Shown in pieces: positions 1 through 12,886 of a stretch of DNA of 18,543 nt. Each line of letters starts with the position of its first letter. The first letter of the stretch is position 1. The stretch is from positions 1-18,543 of the forward strand of contig NZ_FTNA01000048.1 in the NCBI RefSeq assembly GCF_900156205.1, in the 5' to 3' direction. A program made the translations under genes and the position numbers. The notes below the pieces were generated by a model. That model worked only from the letters and a program-made list of their open reading frames with translations. It was not told where the DNA came from and did no database searches. This stretch comes from Leptospira interrogans (GTDB taxonomy: Bacteria; Spirochaetota; Leptospiria; Leptospirales; Leptospiraceae).

Positions 1-414
1 GGTCCATCTCTGCAGAGGATCGTTGATCGTACAAGGTCTGAGGTGAACATAGTCCCAGTTTTTCTCTGCCTTAATTACTTTCTCTGGAGCAGTAATACAT
101 AACCACGTATTATTGATGTTATACGAAATTCTTTGAAACACGTCGTATCTTGCATTCATAACGTGCATTTGCCAACACTGTTCAATTATAATGTAACTTT
201 CACCTCCGCTAAAATCAGGACCGTAACAAAACTTTCCTTCACCGCTTACAATTACTTTGATTGGTTGGTCTTTTGGTGGATCGGTAGGTTTTTGAATAAC
301 CAAGTATTCAATTTTTGATGAAGCATCTACTGGAGTAGGATTCATTCCATACTCGAAGCCAAATCCAATCAAGACTAACAGAACTATCATGGACACTTTC
401 TTCCAATTGCGCAT
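1..414 (-). CDS. N-terminal part of PF07598 (DUF1561) Virulence-Modifying family secreted protein, truncated by window edge
   Basis: Reading the reverse strand from the ATG at 414 gives 138 open codons running off the window, so the C-terminus is missing. The start is supported by a GGAG eight bases upstream. Residues 1-31 form a signal peptide (MRNWKK, then a hydrophobic stretch [12 protein letters not shown]). After it come segments I associate with the PF07598 family of pathogenic Leptospira: [26 protein letters not shown] after a Cys-containing strand, WLCITAP, and near the edge [14 protein letters not shown] followed by LQRW. The QRW and paired cysteines fit the ricin-B-like lectin fold reported for the N-terminal half of these proteins, which have been described as secreted cytotoxins with a C-terminal toxin domain. 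Family membership is recognised from memory of the conserved strings; host-cell binding is known for relatives and only inferred here. The gene stands alone, with about 1.9 kb of non-coding DNA upstream. Confidence 0.85.
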   Translation of the reverse strand, partial: MRNWKKVSMIVLLVLIGFGFEYGMNPTPVDASSKIEYLVIQKPTDPPKDQPIKVIVSGEGKFCYGPDFSGGESYIIIEQCWQMHVMNARYDVFQRISYNINNTWLCITAPEKVIKAEKNWDYVHLRPCTINDPLQRWT

Positions 415-1044
415 CTTTTAAACTCCTATCTTTTTTAAAGAACTTTTATAAAATTTAAATTTAACTTTCCTTGAATAATCTCCGTTCTAGAATTATCAGA
501 AATATTAAAAATCGATTTTATAGAAAATTTTCTAAATTAACACACAATTTAATATATTAAATAAATATAATTCTATTAGTGATTCTGATCTGAGTCGATT
601 CTTCTACAAATAGATAAATCGATTTACCGATTTCTATAAAATGAGTATGTTAAATTTTTATTTCAAAGTCCTATTCCAAATTCAAATTGGAGATTTGGTT
701 TTGAGTAAAAAAAGAAACTAGTTCGAATTGTTAAAATTTTTTTATCACTTTTATCTTTCTTTTTTTCTCAACAAAACATGATTTTTCATGAATCAAAATA
801 TTTTAATAAAAGCGGATGATAATCGGTTTATTTTAAGTCTATATATGAATTATATCTAAATTCTAATTTTTTACGTATTTTTCTATCAGATATATCATAA
901 TTTTATAAATCTAGAATATAGTATAAATCGATTAAGTAGATGACTAAGCAAAAATCCAAAAATTTTTACTAATTCCTATAAAATTGAAGATTATAAATAA
1001 AGCACTGTTTCAGCGCAAAATACTGAGGAATTTATTTTATAGTT

Positions 1045-1224
1045 CTTACTACCTGGGCGCATGAAAATAGTACCAAGTTATTAACAGCCGAATTTACGAA
1101 AAAGATAGCGGTACTTAAAAAATACCGCAAATTCGGGGTTACGGCATTTTAAAGCAGGACCAAAATATTCAAATTTTTAAAACAATCTAACCCAAATATT
1201 TTATTCATGCGTCCGAGTAGTAAG
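1045..1224. repeat. 180-bp nested inverted-repeat structure
   Basis: Outer arms at 1045-1065 and 1204-1224 are 21 bases each and match at 18 of 21 positions when one is reverse-complemented. Inside is a second, compact palindrome: TAAC (1082-1085) with GTTA (1138-1141), CCGAATTT (1088-1095) with AAATTCGG (1129-1136), and GCGGTA (1108-1113) with TACCGC (1123-1128). The inner stems are perfect and stack in order, giving a long hairpin of 1082-1141 within an outer stem. No ORF of note lies inside. Possible readings are a miniature inverted-repeat element, the remnant of a larger mobile element, or a structured RNA; the sequence alone does not separate these. Confidence 0.6.
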
Positions 1225-1277
1225 TAGGGGCTCCTCCAAGACTGGGATGGTTTCTTGCAGCTTGATTTTTCTTACAA

Positions 1278-1445
1278 AGAGTTTATTTCAAAACCTCAAA
1301 AAAAATATTCTTTCGGAGAAGATCATTCATTAGAAATATTTAATCAAATGCAGTAATTTCTACAAAAACTGTCACATTTGGCAATTTGCGAAATTTAGAT
1401 GAGTTCTAATGTCATTAAATTTTTGTAGTAGTTCTCACATTTTAG
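1278..1445 (+). repeat. Diverged copy of the MITE-like repeat (intact-looking copy at 12269-12434)
   Basis: Aligns along its length with the reverse complement of 12269-12434. Shared anchors in order are AGTTT...CAAAACCTCAAAAAA at the left end, AAATGCAGTA.TT.CTACAAA in the middle, then TTCTAAT.TCAT.AAATTTT and GTAGTAGTTCTCAC near the right end. The terminal GTCCCAAAACC of the other copy is degraded here to TTTCAAAACC, and the right end has lost the matching inverted arm, so this looks like the older copy. Confidence 0.55.
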
Positions 1446-1560
1446 AAATAGATCTGAAAAGTTCAGATTCTAACTTTTTTCAAAAAAATAAATCATGGAT
1501 TTTTTTGTCGAATTTACGTTAAGTTATTTAATGTGAATTTGATATAACGCGAAAGGAATT
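1420..1560 (+). repeat. Partial copy of dyad-bearing composite repeat
   Basis: Contains the dyad variant GTAGTAGTTCTCAC (1425-1438), followed by a segment with GTTCAGATTC and AACTTT and then a TTACGTTAA stretch. The same succession follows the dyad at 12563-12576 and, on the reverse strand, the dyad at 17965-17978. It overlaps the right end of the MITE-like copy at 1278-1445, suggesting that the repeats are modular. Confidence 0.5.
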
Positions 1561-1575
1561 GATGCAAAGAACTCA

Positions 1576-1645
1576 GTGGAACGTTTCTTCTATACAATTT
1601 ATTGACTGGAATGGAAAGCGCGATGCTGTTCCTATTTTCTTACGC
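1576..1645 (-). repeat. Third-family repeat, reverse-oriented copy
   Basis: Shares TACAATTTATTGAC with flanking similarity (GGAACGTTTCTTC on the left, ATTTTCTTAC on the right) with the reverse complement of the modules at 15905-16008 and 18083-18202. It is shorter and more diverged than the 18 kb copy. No coding frame is conserved among the three copies that I can see. Confidence 0.5.
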
Positions 1646-2320
1646 TGAATTCGTATTCGAAACACAGGGCTACTGGGTGCTTTACTATGTAGTTTTGGGT
1701 AGCAATTCTTTATAAAACGTAGAAATTTCCAATTGGGTAGCTCTATATAGATAATCTGTCCATTTGTTGTAGCGAAAAAATAAAAGAAAAATAACTTTTA
1801 AAAAATACAATATATAGAATCATTTTATTATAATGTATGTGTGCAGTATTTTGAATATACTTAAGCGCGATTGCGATTGCAGTAAAGGCTAGAAAGTAGT
1901 AAAAGAGTAAGGTCGAATCAAAAATTAGACGAAAAAAATTAGGATTGTTGAAAAAATAATTTTCCATTGATTTCTATTTCATGGAAACAGTCGATTGAAA
2001 CAGTTTTGTTAATCTGAACTAGGAAATTTTTCGACAATCCCAATATAAAAGTAGATTTAGATATATTTCCGATCTGATACTTTTAAAATCGATAGATTCT
2101 AGGTTGAGAATTAAGTTTCGATATTGAAAACGAAACATCTCTAAAAGATTTTTGAGAAAACTCTTTCTTCTGAAGGAGCGGTATCGAATTCTAAATAGGA
2201 AGAATTGATAAACCTATTTTATGAGTTTCTAAAGCTTTTGATTTGAATAAATTTAGAAACTTTAGATATAATAGGAACTATTTATCTCTTGAGTTGTAAT
2301 TTAAAATATATTCAATTTCT

Positions 2321-3156
2321 TTAAAGCAAATTCTCCTGTAATTCGACATCTAAGGAGACCGGACAAGATTCTAAAAGTTCTTTTGCTTCTAATAAAGATC
2401 CTCCATTTTGAGAAAAAGAAACCGGTGTTAACTTTTGTTTCAGATCTAAATCTGTTAAAATTAGAGAAGTGAGGATTTTATTTTTTAAACATCTTTGTTT
2501 TACGTAAAGTCCTGTGTTAAAAATTGAAAGTCCTTCTGAAAGAGTTTTCCAGGAAAGTGTGCGCTATAAAGTGGATCGTTAAAATTTCCAAGAACAAAAA
2601 AATTTTTATTCTTTCGAAGAAGATTATTTAACAGATAAAGCTGATCGATTCGTCTTTCCTTATCTTTGTACAGATAGACACTCCAAAAAGAATAATAACT
2701 TTTTCCAATTGGAATTTGTAGTTCTACGAATCTCTCTTGATTATACTGAGCTTTAAAAAAAAGGGGGATATCGGCTTTATGAATTTGAATATTACTGATT
2801 GAGAATTTATTTTTCTTCCAACAGATTCCGATTTCTCGATGACTTTGAGTGGACCGTTTGTTTACAAAACAGGAATAGTCTTCGGAAAGAATATTCAAAG
2901 CCTCGGCTTCGTTTCTTAAATTCTGGATCGCTAAAATATCCGCATCGATCTGAAGTAGATGTTCTCGGATTTTCTGAAAGTCTAAATCGGATCTTGGGAT
3001 CCTTCTACTTGAAAATCCGTTTTCGTCTTTGATTTCTTCTCTTTTCGTAAGATAAAGTGTTAGTGTGTCATAACTTGCGATCTTCAGTTTAAAATTTTCC
3101 GCATTCAAAGTAGAGTAAGTGTTGGGATACGCTGTAAAAAAATTTGGGAAAGCCAA
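2321..3156 (-). pseudogene. Broken endonuclease/exonuclease/phosphatase-fold (EEP) gene
   Basis: The first reading frame runs on the reverse strand from about 3156 (a TTG; an in-frame stop lies just upstream, so the true start is uncertain or lost) to TAA at 2500. Its pattern is that of the EEP superfamily (DNase I, sphingomyelinase and Mg-dependent phosphatase relatives): LKIASYDTL near residue 30, IDADILAIQNLRNE near residue 100, and FVLGNFNDP near residue 195. A different frame, open from about 2563 to TAA at 2321, continues the protein as RTLSWKTLSEGLSIFNTG, then LYVKQRC through LELQ-like C-terminal codons, so a frameshift near 2560 divides the gene. The expected catalytic residues are also replaced: N to D in the SYN motif, E to N after ILALQ, and D to N in GDFND. 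Either the gene is long dead, or it was a non-catalytic EEP protein before the frameshift. No close neighbour on the same strand suggests a role. Confidence 0.75.
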
Positions 3157-3199
3157 AGTGATCTTTTACTGAGTTTTAAATGATGTGAATTCGGTGGTT

Positions 3200-3320
3200 G
3201 AAAAAATTTTCTAAAAGTATGAGTTCCTACAATTTTAGAATTTGTTCGTAAAATCGTGATTTGCAGTAGCTCCCACATCATTATAGACGAACCTAAGTTT
3301 TGTGGTAGTTCCCACACTTA
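3200..3320 (+). repeat. Dyad-bearing composite repeat, copy upstream of actA
   Basis: Aligns with 12462-12580 on the same strand and, for 43 bases without mismatch (3200-3242), with the reverse complement of 17985-18027. It holds three dyad variants: GAGTTCCTAC at 3221-3230, GCAGTAGCTCCCAC at 3263-3276 and GTGGTAGTTCCCAC at 3302-3315. It lies immediately upstream of the broken EEP gene and about 290 bases before actA, so its insertion may have contributed to the loss of the EEP N-terminus. Confidence 0.65.
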
Positions 3321-3606
3321 AATACGACAGAACCAATCGTCTTTGAATCGATACTTACTTTTTCTAAAATTCAATTTCTAAAAACATTGCAGACTTGAGA
3401 GCACTTTTAAACTTCTAAGTCTGAAATTTTTTTCAAAATTTTAAAAATTAATTTGCGGTTTATGAAACTTTTCTAATTGATATTAATTCTCAAATAGACT
3501 TCAAAAATAAATGGAACAGAAAAAGCCTTTCTTTTTCGTTTACTTGCAATTTTTCACATAACCAAAAATCCTGTTTCCAATACCAAATTGTAGGGACTTC
3601 ATACGA

Positions 3607-4113
<507 letters not shown>

Positions 4114-4129
4114 CCGGGAGTAATACTAA

Positions 4130-9184
<5,055 letters not shown>

Positions 9185-9198
9185 GAGCGGGGACAAGA

Positions 9199-11009
<1,811 letters not shown>

Positions 11010-11020
11010 GAGGAAGAAGA

Positions 11021-11500
11021 ATGAAAAGAAATATTACACTCGTTGTTCTATCAATTGGAATCGCTCTTCTTTTAGGAGCATGTTCCAAATTGGCGCAGGT
11101 TACAAATCATAAAAATTGTGATCCTTCCTTACTCAATGCTTCTTTGGAACCTACGGTTCCTATTTTTGCGGATGCCGATGCGACTTCTGTAGTAAAAGAA
11201 AGAATAGCGCCCGGTTCTATAGTAAGGGTTTATGATTATAGAAATCACCAAGCAAATCCAAAACCTTTTGTACGTGTAAAAACTGAAAAAGTAGAAGGAT
11301 GGATGAATCCTCGTTGTTTAGTAGTAGGACAGGATCCGGAAAAGTCCGTTTTTACTTGGGGTTATCGTAAGGACTATATTCACTTTTACAGTCCGGATGA
11401 CCATGAACACTATCCTAACGGATACGAGTTTAAGGATTATGCATCTCTTCCAAAGGATAAGGTTCCGTTGGCGGAGCTTGCGCCTGAGTTAAAAAAGTAA
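11021..11500 (+). CDS. Small SH3-like lipoprotein, last gene of the ACIII operon
   Basis: 159 residues. A clear lipobox (LLLGAC, Cys21) makes it a lipoprotein. Residues about 44-100 resemble a bacterial SH3 (SH3b-type) domain: VPIFADADATSVV, a turn with APGSIVRVYDY, then PFVRVKTEKVEGWMNPRCLV, where 'EGWMNPRCL' matches the typical closing strand 'GWV...YL'. The remaining tail (HFYSPDDHEHYPNGYEFKDY) is acidic and His-rich. An excellent ribosome site (GAGGAAG) and an 11-base gap from actF put it in the operon, and the terminator follows directly. It lacks heme and cluster motifs, so it is not a redox carrier. I infer an accessory or assembly subunit of ACIII, or an envelope anchor for it; no family name is claimed. 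Confidence 0.85.
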   Translation: MKRNITLVVLSIGIALLLGACSKLAQVTNHKNCDPSLLNASLEPTVPIFADADATSVVKERIAPGSIVRVYDYRNHQANPKPFVRVKTEKVEGWMNPRCLVVGQDPEKSVFTWGYRKDYIHFYSPDDHEHYPNGYEFKDYASLPKDKVPLAELAPELKK

Positions 11501-11529
11501 GTTTAATTTTTTAATTTCAAAAACGTTGG

Positions 11530-11569
11530 AAAATTCATGCCGCTTTACAAGAAGGGCATGAATTTTTTT
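11530..11569 (+). terminator. Intrinsic terminator of the ACIII operon
   Basis: AAAATTCATGCC (11530-11541) and GGCATGAATTTT (11555-11566) are perfect 12-base inverted arms around a 13-base loop, and the T-run continues to 11569. It begins 30 bases after the lipoprotein stop. Because the left arm starts with A residues, it may also act on the other strand, but no reverse gene faces it. Confidence 0.9.
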
Positions 11570-11593
11570 ATATTCAAATATTTTAAAGTTCAA

Positions 11594-11647
11594 ATGAAAC
11601 GATTTGTTTTACTTTTTGTTGTTCCGTTTTTCACTATGACACTTTAG
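11594..11647 (+). pseudogene. Relict signal-peptide mini-ORF, duplicate of the start of the next gene
   Basis: Seventeen codons, MKRFVLLFVVPFFTMTL then TAG. They parallel the start of the downstream gene, MKQSIVFFIVLFCTMSM, and the DNA before both ATGs is alike (TTCAAATGAAAC, with GAAG or AAAG just ahead). I read it as the 5' end of a tandem duplicate whose body was deleted, rather than a functional short gene. A leader peptide is possible but there is no stem-loop between it and the next gene to support attenuation. Confidence 0.5.
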
Positions 11648-11690
11648 AAGAATTGCAAGAATGCTGACAGTCGGGAATTTGAAGATTCAA

Positions 11691-12128
11691 ATGAAACAAT
11701 CGATAGTGTTTTTTATAGTTTTATTTTGTACGATGTCAATGCGTATAGAATATTCCGTAAAACCTTCCTGCGGTGATTTTCTGGAACGGATTCATAAGAA
11801 ACCGAAACATCTTGAATTTATCGAATGCAAAAAAGAAAAAGACGCTCAGATATCGGTTCTTCAGGCGCGATATCAGGTAAAGGGGACGTTTGCTTCCAGT
11901 GTGGAAAAATATTTAATTCACGCTTTCGGAATGCAACCTCTTCGGCATATTTGTTGTATTTGGGAAACGGTTCCCAATGAAGAAGGATCTCGTTACGGTT
12001 CTTTCAAGGGTGGTGAATTTTACTATTCAATAGATATGGGCGCAGACGGTGCATTCGGTGAACGCAAGGATTGGTCCAAGATCGATTGGTTTTATGTTAC
12101 GGTTGAGTTGCCTCTGAATCCTCCCTGA
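11691..12128 (+). CDS. Small secreted protein, possibly DUF4952
   Basis: 145 residues from the ATG at 11691; an upstream in-frame ATG at 11661 would add MLTVGNLKIQ before the signal peptide, which I consider unlikely. The N-terminus MKQSIVFFIVLFCTMSM is a signal sequence. The body has CGDFLERIHKKPKHLEFIEC, QISVLQARYQVKG, an MQPLRHICCIWE segment and a C-terminal DWSKIDWFYVTVEL strand. These strings recall the DUF4952 family of short secreted proteins, whose function is unknown; I hold this name at moderate confidence. Paired cysteines suggest a disulfide-stabilised periplasmic or extracellular domain. It lies after the ACIII terminator and so has its own promoter, probably between 11570 and 11640; a relict copy of its own 5' end sits just upstream. 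Confidence 0.7.
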   Translation: MKQSIVFFIVLFCTMSMRIEYSVKPSCGDFLERIHKKPKHLEFIECKKEKDAQISVLQARYQVKGTFASSVEKYLIHAFGMQPLRHICCIWETVPNEEGSRYGSFKGGEFYYSIDMGADGAFGERKDWSKIDWFYVTVELPLNPP

Positions 12129-12268
12129 TTCTTTTGAGATTCGGATTTTATATCGTTAAAAGTACACATCAAGAAATTAGGGACAGGCGTTTTTATCGAT
12201 GAGTTGAAAGACCGTGAATTCAGAACCCATATTCCTTCCTAGAAGGTCATAGATTATTTGAGTTAAGA

Positions 12269-12434
12269 AGCTTGTCCCAAAACCGTCCAATGTGGGAACT
12301 ACTACGAAAATTTGATGATATTAGAATTGCTTGAGAGTTCACAAAATGCGACTTAATTTGTAGGAACTACTGCATTTTATTAAAAATTTCTAAAGGGTTA
12401 TCGCGTAAAATTTTTTGAGGTTTTGGGACAAACT
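12269..12434 (-). repeat. MITE-like element with 16-bp inverted ends
   Basis: Ends are AGCTTGTCCCAAAACC (12269-12284) and GGTTTTGGGACAAACT (12419-12434), reverse complements at 15 of 16 positions, bounding 166 bases with no coding capacity. It contains two dyad variants (GTGGGAACTACTAC at 12292-12305, GTAGGAACTACTGC at 12360-12373). A diverged copy in opposite orientation lies at 1278-1445. I could not see a convincing target-site duplication in the flanks. Confidence 0.6.
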
Positions 12435-12461
12435 CTAAATTAACGTAAGTTCGTGGAGAAG

Positions 12462-12660
12462 AAATTTTCTAAAAGTATGAAGTCCCTACAATTTAAGAAT
12501 TTGTTTTTAAAATCGTGATTTGTGAGAGTTCCCACATTATTTTACAGACAAATCTAAGTTTTGTGGTAGTTCCCACATTTAAAGAATCGATCTATAGAGT
12601 TCAGATTCCAACTTTCAAAATCGTGAATTTCTTACGCCGGACTCACGTTAAATTACTGTT
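12462..12660 (+). repeat. Dyad-bearing composite repeat, longest copy
   Basis: The first 120 bases match 3203-3320 on the same strand. The rest, with GTTCAGATTCCAACTTTC (about 12600-12617) and GGACTCACGTTAA, matches 1440-1520 and the reverse strand around 17900-17960. It contains dyads at 12522-12535 (GTGAGAGTTCCCAC) and 12563-12576 (GTGGTAGTTCCCAC). Confidence 0.6.
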
Positions 12661-12886
12661 AATCGAATATTAACCGTCTTGGATGATGTTCCATATCATT
12701 CTAATATTCGGAAAAAAGCATGTTTGAATTTTCTGTTCTTTATACGTTTAGATTTTTTTAAGTTTCGTTTAAAGCGTTTAAGTTCCTCTTCCTCAGGAAG
12801 GATTTTAAAGTTTTCATATTGTAATTTGACTTTCAAAAACGACACATTGATGGAGGGCGAATGTAGCATTCTCGGTCCAAACGACT

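Larger units (their letters stand above)
415..2320. other. Long AT-rich spacer without a convincing gene
   Basis: About 1.9 kb between the PF07598 gene and the broken endonuclease-fold gene. The part from 415 to about 1040 is extremely AT-rich and I see only homopolymer-like runs and short chance ORFs there. From 1045 on it contains a nested inverted repeat (1045-1224), a diverged copy of the MITE-like repeat (1278-1445), part of the dyad-bearing composite repeat (about 1420-1560) and a copy of a third repeat (1576-1645), all listed separately. A 10-bp inverted repeat (AGTTTCTAAA at 2224-2233, TTTAGAAACT at 2252-2261) lies just past the end of the reverse-strand pseudogene; it lacks a clear T-run, so I do not call it a terminator. 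The promoter of the PF07598 gene should be just right of 414, but I cannot pick -35/-10 boxes with confidence in such AT-rich DNA. Confidence 0.6.
12129..12886. other. Repeat-rich spacer before the TonB-dependent receptor
   Basis: About 760 bases. From 12269 to 12434 it holds a MITE-like element, then a composite repeat from 12462 to about 12660, each listed separately. The last 200 bases (12680-12886) have chance ORFs and should contain the receptor promoter. I see a GGAGGG at about 12851 followed by ATG then TAG within seven codons of nothing recognisable, so it does not help to set the receptor start. No clear terminator is visible after the 12128 stop. Confidence 0.6.

Noticed and set aside
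133..318. Forward ORF of 61 codons
   Set aside because: Antisense to the PF07598 gene, whose protein motifs are convincing.
1743..1967. 74-codon reverse-strand ORF with hydrophobic content
   Set aside because: Phe/Ile/Tyr-rich as expected for AT-rich non-coding DNA, no good ribosome site, and it sits in a repeat-strewn spacer.
2224..2261. 10-bp inverted repeat as terminator of the EEP gene
   Set aside because: Long loop and no T-run on the reverse strand.
3105..3317. Reverse ORF of 70 codons upstream of the EEP gene
   Set aside because: Mostly translated repeat (dyad strings appear as MWELPQ and MMWELLQ). Its last part could be remnant N-terminus of the EEP gene in another frame, but this cannot be shown.
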